The notes under the pieces were generated by a model. It had not been told where the DNA came from. It saw only the letters and a program-made list of their open reading frames with translations, and made no database searches. From assembly GCA_947000775.1 (NCBI GenBank), contig CAMQGK010000341.1, positions 10,579,501-10,643,500 of the forward strand: a stretch of 64,000 nt of DNA, in the 5' to 3' direction. Positions 47,699-61,624 of the stretch are shown one piece after another. How positions within the stretch are numbered: position 1 is the stretch's first letter; every line of letters starts with the position of its first letter. A program made the translations under genes and the position numbers. The stretch is from Pterois miles (taxonomy: Eukaryota; Chordata; Actinopteri; Perciformes; Scorpaenidae).

Positions 47699-48455
47699 TG
47701 ATCGTTTCAGGCATCTAACTAAAAACGCACTCAAAAAACCTATTGACTTCCAGATGCGGGAACCGTAAGTGCGACAATGCTAACTCATTTCCGGGTTTTT
47801 GGACTCATTCCTGCACCACTCTATAGCCAGAGACTAGGTGTTGAATGAGAGATCCCAGTATAATCTGGTACAATACTACAACAGTGATTTTCAAGCTACT
47901 CGGCACAGCAGACAGCTGTTATGATATCAATGTGCAGCATTGCAACACGTCGTAACACAGATGAGGAACTAACGGCAGTCACTTGTCCATGAAGTGTGGA
48001 AGTGCTGCAATCAATCCTGATTGGCCGAGACGTGGAGACGAGAGGGATGTTGGCACTTCAGATGTTTAAGGGGGGTCAAGTGCCATCGATCTCAGGCTTT
48101 CCACGGAGACACAGATCTGTCATCGATGAGACGGATTAAGCTCTCAGTACCAGCGCATGTTTCTCCACTGCCCGTCATATCCTCACGTCTTGTCTGCAGC
48201 GTCCGCTCTATGACTCACTTTCCCATGAGTTTTCTTTGTGGGTCCGATGCTCCTGTGGCATGAACTGCTCACCGAAGGAAGTGTATGAGTGGAATCTGAG
48301 ACAGGTTCAGTGGGAGGATGGAATGTATTTACACTTATCTATACATAGAAAAAAGTTAGTTGTTGCTTGTTCATTTAGCCTATATAGAAACTTCATTGTC
48401 CTTGAATACTGATTTTATTTTCCTAAATAAGTCTAATTTTTGCTGTATAATTTAG
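47699..48455. other. Intergenic, no features recognised
   Basis: No exon, RNA gene or identifiable repeat. Confidence 0.45.
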
Positions 48456-48809
48456 GGCTGTGCAATTAATCAAATTACAATTACAATATTGGCTTCCAAC
48501 GGTTATGATATAACAAGATAATTGCCATAGAAGAATTATTTTGCAGCATTCTGTTTAGTAATGACATTCTTGTTTTTCTCATGTTAGGCCTATGAACCCA
48601 GGACACCCATTTTCTTTACAGCGGTGTTTACCAGAGCACAAAGTTCTTCATACATCCAGCCTCTTAATTTAGCTCTCAAAGTGCACCAGATTGATGCTTT
48701 TATTTTCTAAATGTATGATGTTTCCAAAGTCAATGAGCAATCGTGTTAAATAATCTCAATATTGACCAAAATAGTTGTGATTTTTGTTATAATCAAGCAG
48801 CTCTAGTAG
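48455..48809. mobile_element. Second hAT-like short element
   Basis: Left TAGGGCTGTGCAATTAATC and right AATCAAGCAGCTCTA are imperfect inverted ends about 355 bp apart. The interior differs from the TAGGGCTGTCAA family. Flanking 8-mers match at only 5 of 8 positions. Confidence 0.5.
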
Positions 48810-49096
48810 AGATGTCCTATTCTTGTATGTTAGAATCCATCATAAAGTAATCCTTAAAACTGCACATATCAGTATTTGTATATCAACAAATAGGTCTAAA
48901 TATATATAGCCTAATGTGAGAGGGGTGTTTGTAGTGATGAATCCACAAGTAATTTTCGTCCTCAATTATTAGCCGACCTTTCAGTTCCCCTCAGCTCTAT
49001 AGTGTTTTAGCTTCTTTTAGCTTATTGTTTTTGTTTTACATCACATAACTTCTGTTTTTGTGCAGACTCACTTCTCTGATCAGTCTCATATTTATA

Positions 49097-49628
49097 GCAT
49101 AGACTGTATATAAGCAGTGGAAGTGGACGTAGTCACCGTGACATTACTCATTGGTTAGTGGACTGATGTTTTGAAGCCTCAAGTTCGTCATTTTGGCTGT
49201 CGCCATCTTGGTTTTCAACTGTTACCATATTGTTTTTTTGCAACCAGAAATGACACAAGAGGGTGGAGCAAAGTATAATTGAATGCTGAGATATTTTCAG
49301 GCGACCATAACGTTATAATTAGCTTTCATGGACTGAAGACAGTCTGTGAAAGAGTTGAAGTTGTAAGACAAAAACGCTGACAACACCCAAACCGGACAGT
49401 GCCATGGTAGTGACCTGTCAGTCACACGGTAGTCACACCCTAAAGCATACCCTTCTTTATGGTCTATTTGACTTTGGGACCAGAATTTACTAGATGAACG
49501 TCATGACTTTGTGATTAAGACCATAAACTCATGTTTACAATGTTTACTGATGTTTACTCATTTTCTCATAGACTTCTATATAATCACACTTGTTTTGCAA
49601 CCAGAGGAGTCGCCCCCTGCTGGCTTTT
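49097..49628 (+). repeat. Dispersed repeat Q, copy 2 (uninterrupted)
   Basis: Runs from CATAGACTGTATATAAGCAG to GGAGTCGCCCCCTGCTGG. The part from 49440 on is the reverse complement of both halves of copy 1 at 37549-38020, without the fold-back insertion. Confidence 0.65.
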
Positions 49629-52600
49629 AGAAAGATTGCAATTTCAAGGCACTTTTGCATTAGTTTCACTTTTCAGACCCTGAGTTTGCCCACTGGTTTT
49701 AGTTTCTTGTAGGTTATTATTTTGGTTTTATGGCCCACAATTACTTTTTTGGAGCAGATTCGCTTCTCTGATGAGTTTTGTGTTTCTAGCCACAGCAGGC
49801 AGCTTTTGTCAGTAAGAAAGGCTTTGATAAATCCACATGCTACATGCCCAGCACCAAACATCAGACAGGCAAAGTTAGCAACTGGCTAGCTTAGTGAAGC
49901 ATTTAGCAGCTAAAGACTAAGATATTTCCCTCAAGGTTTGGTGGAGTCAAAACAAAGCTATAAAGGGAGGGTGAATATTGGAATTGAATTCCCCCTGATG
50001 GACAGAAACACAACTTAAAATGACTGCTCATGTTGTTCTGTGTGTGCTTGATGTGTAAACAGGCAACTGCTTGCTAACATGTTAGCCACAGCAACCATAA
50101 CATGATGTAAATGTTGTGTTTTCAGCTTGTTTTGCTGCCCCAATTATATATTAGACATAAAATCAGTTATTGCTACTTTAAAGGCGAATGATGCTCACAT
50201 AAATTATTTTTTAAGTGAATCAGAGTCATAGATACGAGGAATGTGACTCAGTATTTTATGCATCTCTCTAAACTACTTTATGCACACTACTTCTGTATGT
50301 ACACAAGTAGTGAAAAAATAGGTGGATATATAAATATATAAAAGCACCAATGACGATAACAATAAAATAAGAATATTATTTTTAAAAAAAATGTCAATAT
50401 ACAAGTGAAGTACTTTGGAAGTTGTAAATAATACAAATGTGTTTATTCTTTAAATTAATTTAAAATAAATAATGAATGGATATACATGGACTGGATGATT
50501 ATGTACAGTGTGTACAGGCAAAGATGTCTATATACAGTGTATCCACAATGAGTAGGATTTATATTGACAGTGACAAATGATATGTATATATTAAAAAAAT
50601 GTGAATTAAAGCCTTTATGAGCTTTAATAAAATGGCAGTGACTGTAATAATATATGTGAATACATTATACTTCATAGTTTATATATTCAGTGAAGTCGTG
50701 CTAGTTTGTGAAAATGTGCTGAGTCTGCGCCTGAAAAATGCATTGCACTGCCAAATATTGTGACTTTATAAAGGTCTGTTTTTACTGCTATAAGCCTATA
50801 TAACTTTTTTTTTTTTTTTTTTTTTTTTTGAAATTTGCTCCTCCATTCTTGAGTGCCACATAACATTCCCCTTAAACCAAATTGCTTGTCATTTCTATTT
50901 TAGAGCCTATCTTGCAGACTGTTTGGTGAGTTTGCGACTCTTTGAAATCAAACATTTGCAGGTTTAATTGGCTTTTCCACTCCTCGATGACTTTACAAAG
51001 CACTACTATTCAGAAATGAACCATGCTGTGGAGAGGTGGGAATTGGTGTAGACAAAACACCGAGCAGTTGGATATGGATATGTGAATTCAGCAAACAGCT
51101 GCTCTCCCTCTCATGAAATACTGGCATAAATCCAGACTCTCAGTAAAAAACTGTAGACTCCAGGGCCTTGTCACCGTCCTTTGTGTATTCTCATTTTCAT
51201 CTCGCTCAAATATATACAGTATACAGACAGATTGAAGTCTCTCAGGCCTTAATCTCTCATATTTGCATGATAACACATTAAGTCCTGAGAGATGTTTGTT
51301 CCATGCAGGTAGATTTTTTTTTGTGATTGCACATCCAATTACTGAACTTTATTGTCAAAACCGATCTGTTTCCTTTACATGTTGAGGTGACAGTGAAACA
51401 GAAAAAAACAACATAAAAAGAGCTTTCAATTTGGTAGCTTGTAAATCCCCCCAATTAGTGCAGCATGTGGAGGAGTAGGTTTTTCAGGGAAAGATATCTC
51501 ACAGGAAACAGTCTTCAGATTTCCAGCATAATCACCACGTGCTTTGCTCAAGCAGAAATTATCAATGGATTGCAGATTGCGCATACATATGGGTTTATAG
51601 TCATGTTATTGCGTGTGTGTTTTTGCTCTTTTTTTTGATGCAGGTATAAATTGACTAAATGCATAATTGCACTGTTGATTGTAAATTGCAATATTAAATA
51701 GTGAAGTATATGAGAATATTACCTATATTTCAATATTTGCATTTTTTTATGATGATGACTTGTAGTCTCTTTTCTGCAGAGCATTAATTAGTGAGTTAGT
51801 CCACCACATTTGCTGTTTCTGTTTCTACCTGCCAGGATCAAGCGCTAGTCCATTTGTATAACCTTTTTTATTTTTTTTATGATGTTCACACCAACACCAG
51901 CAGATGTCAGAAGTGTTCCTCAAAACCTGGGTGTTCCTCTAAGCACAGAGATCACATCATTGTCATCAAGCTTGTTTCTTTGCACATTTTACATGTAATA
52001 CGAATGTTCAGTTGCAAAATACAGGCACAACACAAGGGGTTGGCTTTTGTCAAGGGTGTAAATAACTGACTTAAATGAGTAGGTTTTCATTGGATATGCA
52101 TATATGTGTATGTGGTGGTAATTTAGTAATTAATGGAGAATGGGTGCAGAACAAAGTGGGTGCAGATAGATGAAGTATGCCAGCTGTGCACCAGAGAAAG
52201 AGGCAGATGTGGTAAGTGAGTCGGTGATGGAGGGAGAGTGCACAGATTGACTGGACAGAAAAAGAAGAAAGCATTCATGAATGAAGGAAGGCGGACTCTG
52301 ACAGAGGCAGATAGACACACAAATAGACTGACAATCAGGCAGGCTGGAGCGTCCAAATAAACACGGGTACCTGTGCCTGTATGGGTAATGACATGGCTTT
52401 AGAGATGAAAGCAGAAACAATGCAAATAGCCCTCACTCTCGGCAGTTACCATGACGACCAACCACCTGAACTTGGAGGTAAGTCCCAGGAGAGGTCTGGC
52501 AGGAGGGAAGAGGAGAGGCGTGTGTGTCCTGGTTTTACAGTTTGCCAAGTCCTCCATGTGTCTCCTCGCTGCAGACAAGTTGTCCCAGTGTTGCACAATG

Positions 52601-53190
52601 GCGGCTCCACTGGGAAGCTCAATTTGAGGAGCTGGAAACCGCTAACCGTATATCAAACCCCACCCCACCCACCCCCAAATTTTCCTCTGCCCTCTTGTGG
52701 TCCTTCCTCATCATCCTACCTCTCCATGTCCGGTACATGTAATGGATTCTCTTTGATATGGCTGAACCTGAGTTGCCGTAACCCAAAATGTGATCAGGTA
52801 CCCACTCTAAACCACCCTGCATTTTTAAGGCTGTCTAATGTTGGGGGTGGTGGCAAAATTCAGCAAGAAGTTTCTCGTCTCCAGGGAACTGGTTTACAAC
52901 TATGCCAATTTTTATAAAAATGTAAAACTCACATAGTCAGCGTTGCACCAGGAGAACAGCCTCTGTATCAGAAGGTACACAGAGCCAGAAAAGACTTCTC
53001 ATTTGGTTTTGTTTGTTGCTTGTGTTGACGGCCACGAAGGAAGTCTTTTCTCAAACTGCTTTTTGTTTTGAAGGAGCAGACAAAGCAAACTTTATCATTT
53101 CTGTGCACAAGCAAAACTGTGTACTCTGCTGTGTCAGTCATGGAAAAATGTCTGTCTTTTAAAACCTTCTAGGCAACAGCATTAACTAAT
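49629..53190. other. Intergenic, no gene seen
   Basis: AT-rich. Contains a T homopolymer of about 22 at 50808-50829. A 178-codon open frame at 52381-52917 shows no recognisable family and is Pro/Ser-rich low-complexity in places, so I do not call it a gene. Confidence 0.45.
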
Positions 53191-53201
53191 GACAAAATAA
53201 T

Positions 53202-53872
53202 TAGAGCTATCAATCGATTCAAATATTTAATCGCGTCTGATTGTCCATGATTAATTGTGATAAATCTCAAATTAATTGTACAATGTACGTAAGATTTTTT
53301 TTTTATCTGTTCAGAATGCATTTGTCAAGTATTTAATACTCTTATCAACATGGGACAAACATGCTTGCTTTATGCAAATACATACCCCCAGGTACTGCAT
53401 TTAAGCATTAAACTATGCTCAAATCATAACATGGCAATCTCTCATCCAACGGGGAACAACAGTTGTCAGTGTGCTGACTTGACTATGACTTGCCCTAAAG
53501 TAATTGTGATTATCATAAAGTGGGCATGTCTGTAAAGGGGAGACTTGTAGGTACCCATAGAACCCATTTTCATTCACATATTTGAGGTCAGAGGTCAGGG
53601 GACCACTTTTGAAATGGCCATGCTGGTTTTTCCTTGCCAAGATTTAGTGTAAGTTTGAAACGTTAAACCTCCTCTGACACATAAGTGTGGGTTGGTACCA
53701 GTGGATTTCTTAGGTTTTATAGTTTCATATGGTGCCAGTATCTTCACTGTAGCTTTAAAACTGAGCCTGCTACAACCTAAACTTCACAAGTTGTGTTAAT
53801 GTGTTAAAAATTAGTGGCGGTAAAACAGTATTTGCATAACATGTTATTATCGTGTTAACTTTGTCAGCCCTA
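53202..53872 (+). mobile_element. Non-autonomous hAT-like element, copy 4
   Basis: Ends TAGAGCTATCAATCGATT and TTGTCAGCCCTA. Flanking 8-mers are AAAATAAT (53194-53201) and AAAATAAA (53873-53880), a 7/8 match. The same internal core as copies 1 and 2. No transposase ORF. Confidence 0.8.
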
Positions 53873-53880
53873 AAAATAAA

Positions 53881-56800
53881 GACTTATTGTTTTTTTTATT
53901 GGAAGATATAACAAAGCAAATATTAAAAAAAACTGTAGCAGGGGACATTATAGCCTGTATTCTAAATTTCTATATATTAAATTTATAGTTAATAAAGTTA
54001 AGTCATTCATGCAGCCACACACATTGACATTATACAAATACACTGCATATAACCTCCGTACATCTTCTCTCTGGCAGTGGATCTCATGCAAAATGAGAAT
54101 TTGCATTTTCAGTATATGGCAATTAATTTCCAGACTGCACCTATCGTAATGAAGCTAAGTTTTAATTACTCATTTCTGGCCAGTTATGGTTGGAACCCTA
54201 GCACACTTTTTTTTTCACAGCAGCTATAGTGGCAAGTGCAGGCGATTTTTGTCACAATCAGACCATAATTATGTGTGGGGACGCAGCCAAGCACAACATG
54301 GCCCGATGTCATTAACTTGTAGCCCACCTCAGACTGAAAGGGGCTGGGGGGTTGTCATTATTTTCTATTATTCTGAGAGCAGCACAAATCCAAATGAGCA
54401 CAGATGAGGAAAAAAAAAGCAACGTAACTAAGCTTGATACCACAGGCAGCTGTTTGACATTCAGCAGTTAAACCTCGCTGTAGTGAAAAGAGTGGGGTCA
54501 CAGGGATAATATTGCTTGAAGAACAACGTGAAATTTCATTAGGTTTGCTAATGCTTCCCTGACATTAGTGATAAATCCTCGGCTGCTTGCTAATGGGTGC
54601 TAAGGAAGCGGATATCTACGGCGTGTGGTAACTGTACCATGTCCAATTGCAGGTAGTTGAGGGACTCGGCTTGAATTCAGAGACATTCAGAAACATGTTG
54701 CAGCTTTGCCTTATCAGCAAACAAGATACTGAAGCAATGAGACTTTCTTCTGGCTCTCTTCTTATTCTCTGTTGTTACTGCACTGCATCCTAAACAGAGT
54801 AAAACACATCTACAAATCCAGTTTGAGCAAGAAAAAACACATACTTTTATCCAACCATGACGTGACTCCATTTTAAAGGGGACCACTTATGCTTTTGTAC
54901 TTTTCCCCTTCCCTTTAGTGTTTTATATAATTTTTGTGCATGTAAAAAGACGTTGCAAAGCCCAAAGTCCAGAAAGACTGCTCCTGAACAACCATAAAAC
55001 ACCTCAAAGTCCCACATTTTCTTCTGTAACGTGGTGATGTCACCAAGTCACACATTTGTTTAATACCTGCCATAGTGGCTAGTTTGGCATACCCTCAAAC
55101 AAAGCTAGTTGGAGCAGCACTGGAGCGGAGTCCAGTACAAGAGTTCGGTTCGGCTGACCAATCACAACAGAGTGGTTCAGCTGACCAGTCAGAGCAGACT
55201 GGGCCTATCGGGAGGGGGACACGCTCAAACAGAGCATTTCTGACAGAAGGTGAAAAGAGGTGCTGCAGCACAGGCAGTATGAGAAAAATACAGTATTTTA
55301 TTTTTAACATTAAAGCATATAAACATGTTCTAGTGGAAACATAGTATGCACCTGAAAATAAGCATATTAGGTCCTCTTTAATTGTGCTGTTGTTGTTAGG
55401 GTCCAGGAGGGGCTGTGTTATACAGTGGCTATTCATGACAGACATTTTGGAATCATGGATGAATATTTCATGGCCTGATGGATTGGCCCGCGATGCCTTT
55501 GGCAGTGGATACCGTTTGTACTATCACACTGCCTTGATACGCCTCCTCCCCTTGAAATGTCAATGTGAAGTGATCTGAGATTTCCTGAAAAGGAAAACTA
55601 AGAAATCGAAACAGGGAGAGGCAGAGTGATCGTCTTACCAATAAGTGCTGATACATATTTGAATCTAATGCATGTTTCAGAAGTCAAGGGCAGTGGCAGT
55701 CATGCTGTAACGTGGAGGGGATTGTCTTAACGCCACTCTTTTACTGCCCGAGCGCCTGCTGGGCTTTACCTTACTGCTGCGCTGGTCATCTGTGGGACAG
55801 AGGAGGAGGATCCATCATGCGGGGTTCACCTCCCACCAGCACCCTGCCGAGTTGTGGAAACACCGGTCTGCGCCGGGTGGGGCTGAGTGTCTGATATCAC
55901 TGACATGACATGTATCATAACAAGTGTCTGAGGCCATCTATTACCTGGCCCTTGGGGTTTTACCTTGCTTCGTCATCTCTGTGATTCTTTCTTCACAAAC
56001 TGGAACTGCTGTGAAAACAAAAAACGGCAGACTGCAGCCTACAGCTGAATGAAGGAGAACACACAGAGAGGCTTTGGAATTATTAGCTTAATTAGCTCTA
56101 CAGGGAGTCCAGATTGAATGATTTGCCAGAGTGATGATACTAATGCACAGGTGGGAGGAGGCCAGTGAAGCATATATGCTCCTGAAAACCCCAGTTTTAT
56201 ATGGACATCTGCTGTTTGGGTTCACAGAGCACCTGCCTTCCATGTAAGGAGGGCACCAGAGAATATTGTTATTCTTTTTGTAAAATTAATGGAGCATCAG
56301 CTCCTCAATGGGAAAGTAAATGAAGCATTTGAATGCTGACCCATGTTGGACTTGGGCCTGAAGTTAACAGCATTATGGATGGTGAAGCAGCCTGCTGAAA
56401 AATATAGAAGGAGTCTTTTCTGTTCTTTTCTTTTCTCAAAACAGTAATGCATGTCAAATGTTGAATAGTAAATACGGGTTGTATCTTTCTTGGTATCTTG
56501 TTCATATTTATATACATTTAAAAAATAATGTCATGACTCAGTTTATTCAGTATATTTATCATTAATGTCATCATCATTACACTGTGTGGAGTTTGCACGC
56601 TCTCCCCGTGTTAGCATGGATTTTCTCCAGGACATGCAGGTTAATTGTTGACTCTTAATTGCCTGTAGGTGTGAATGTGACCGTAAATGGTTGTCTCTCT
56701 CTGTGTCAGCCCTGTAATGAGCCTTTTTCAACCCATGAAGTGCCAATCTTTATAAGTTTGTTAAGAAATGTCCTTATTAACACCAGCACTGATGTGTTTC

Positions 56801-56930
56801 AGCTTAGTGTAGTCGTATCATTTACTTTACAAAAGAAAAAACATGTTAAAGCATGCAGTACCTCTTTAAGGTACCTCAGTTTCTTTGAGCAGCTCATTAG
56901 AGCTACGTTTCAAATTGTATAGCTTTTATT
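53881..56930. other. Intergenic, partly high-complexity
   Basis: No coding exon. Segments around 54220-54330 and 54480-54620 are non-repetitive with mixed composition and are candidates for conserved noncoding DNA. A short fragment near 56575-56710 resembles part of the SINE-like family. Confidence 0.4.
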
Positions 56931-56931
56931 T

Positions 56932-57215
56932 TTAGTACATACTCCGTCTGCCTTTACAAAGTGTGTACTGTTGCATGCAGTATGCATACTATTGGGACAT
57001 ACTACTTCATCATAACATTGCACCTTGAACTTTGACCCTCTTGCTGCACAGAGGATTGTGGGTCAGAATAACCAGAAAAGCATGCTGGCTTGCGTACAGC
57101 AAAATGTGACCGTATGTAGGACAGCCTGGTATTTTTGGCATACTGCATTTCACATACTATGTATTAGGACATAATAAATCTTTTCCCAATAGTACGACAG
57201 TATGGATATTGGAAC
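56932..57215 (-). repeat. Dispersed repeat S, copy 2 (inverted)
   Basis: Contains CAGAGGATTGTGGGTCA and AACTTTGACCCTCTTGC, the reverse complements of words in 34951-35225. The ends are rich in AGTATGC and ACATACT words. Confidence 0.55.
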
Positions 57216-58560
57216 GCATAGCAAAGCTCTTCCAGCTGTTTTCAAGTTTACCCTGAATTTTGACCTTGTGGTAAAAGGAGGGAAGCAAATAGATGAGTTT
57301 CCCTACAGAGATCAATTAAGTATCACATTATTAATGGAATGAAACATTGCCAGTTTTCACTGCAGGTATATATCAGCATGTAATGGATGAACTAACTTCT
57401 GTGTCCAGGAAGTCAGCATGTTGGAATGCAAATTTTGTGGGTGGAGGAGCAATAATCAAACACACGATGCAAGACTGCATGCACCTTTGACTTTGGATTA
57501 AATCTGTATAATAGCACACAGACAGTATCATTGTTATAGTGACTGATTATGTGTAACAACTTTACTGACGTAACATGTATTTTAATGTATGTAATATTTA
57601 TTGTACATTAAACAGACTAGCAGCCCAATGGGCTTTAGTTATCATCACTTACCACCTATTTATTTTAACATTTAACTTAAAATAATAAAAAACCTCATGT
57701 TGCAACACATAGGAAACTGCAGCCTGTACACTGACCATTAGGTAGAAGAGGTCAGAGCCCCAAAGATGAATCATATCCTACAGTTCTCTGATATAATCTA
57801 ACAAATATCTTTCATTTCACATAACCGCAAAGGGCGAGGTTAATGTGTTTTTCTGTTAGTTAATGCAGAGATACTATTTTTGTCCTTGAAAAGTAACTAA
57901 ATGTTTTATTTGGACCAGTGTAAACCTTTGATCCAGGACACCGCCATGCAGGCTTTGCCCTAACCAGATGCCTTCTGAGAGATGGTGAATTGTTTCTTAT
58001 TGAGAAGACAGCTTGTAGTCTGTAGTAAGGAGCTTTATTTTGCCTTTGAACTGAGCAACTGTGGATAACTTTTCACTACTGCAATGGAGGAGCTGGACGC
58101 CAACTGTTGCCATTTGAATGCAGGTTATTTTCCAACTCATTAAGCATATTGATAACAGTAAACAAATGGTAGATTTAGAGGAGACACAGAATTGCACCCC
58201 ACTAAGTTCTTTCATTAAAAGTTTTTTGGTATGACTTGCATGCATTAAGGCAACTGATACAGTATAATAATGAGCCAAATAAAGAGATTAATTTCACTAA
58301 ATACACTAATCTTGTATCCTTTGTTGTATGTGAATATTATATCAGACATATTATGACAGTTGTTCCCAAGCTTTTAAATCTGTCAACATCAGATTAGCTC
58401 AAGAGCCCCTTCAGTCTTGTTCCAATTATGTCTAAATGTTGTGAATGGATTATAATTTAACAATTGTCAAATAAGAAACTGTTATACTATTTCTTTCATA
58501 CAGTTAGACTGTCAATATTCTGGTTCCTGGGTGCAAAAGCTGTATGTTTCACCCATTTAT
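57216..58560. other. Intergenic, no features recognised
   Basis: AT-rich. No exon or identifiable repeat. Confidence 0.45.
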
Positions 58561-58599
58561 CTGTCATGTTAATGAACCACTTCTGTTTAACATTTCACC

Positions 58600-59215
58600 T
58601 TAAACTGTTTATTCATAGCTAACTATTTAAAAACTGTTTATTTTCTGTAACGATAAATTCTGTAACCATTGGTCTGCTACTTATTCAGCTAACGTAAGAT
58701 ATTTCAACCATTTATCCACATTTATTATTATTGTTATTATTATATCTATTTCAACTCTTTATCCATTAGCTAACTGTTTTATACAATACATTAAGTCAAT
58801 CATTAATCCACTACTTTTAACTATTTAAAAACCATTTAATTTCTGTAACTATAATTTCTGACTTTTTTTTATTTTAGCTAACTAAAGATATTTCATTTAT
58901 CCATGATTATTATTTTAATATATTTCAACTATTTAACAATAACTATTTTATACAGTACTTGATGTCAACTATTTATCCACTTTTTTTATCTAACTGATAT
59001 TTCAACCATCTATCCATTATTTTAATATATATTTTTATATATATTTTATATTTATTTCAACTATTTATCCAGTATTTTCTTTAGCTAACTAAAGATATTT
59101 TAACCATTTATTATTTTTTAAATATATTTTAACTCTTTATCCATTAGCTAACTATTCCATACAATAATTTATGTCAACCATTTTTTCGTTACATTTAGCT
59201 AATTATTTCTGAAGT
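58600..59215 (+). repeat. Degenerate AT-rich tandem repeat
   Basis: Motifs AGCTAACTAAAGATATTTC and TTTCAACTATTTATCC recur in order. AGCTAAC-type starts lie near 58687, 58876, 58990 and 59092, so units are unequal (about 190, 114 and 102 bases). Extremely AT-rich with internal TATATA and TTATTA runs. Confidence 0.65.

Positions 59216-61624
<2,409 letters not shown>

Noticed and set aside
52381..52917. 178-codon open frame
   Set aside because: It lacks homology that I recognise, shows no domain or signal, contains low-complexity Pro/Ser stretches and has no neighbouring exons with matching phase.
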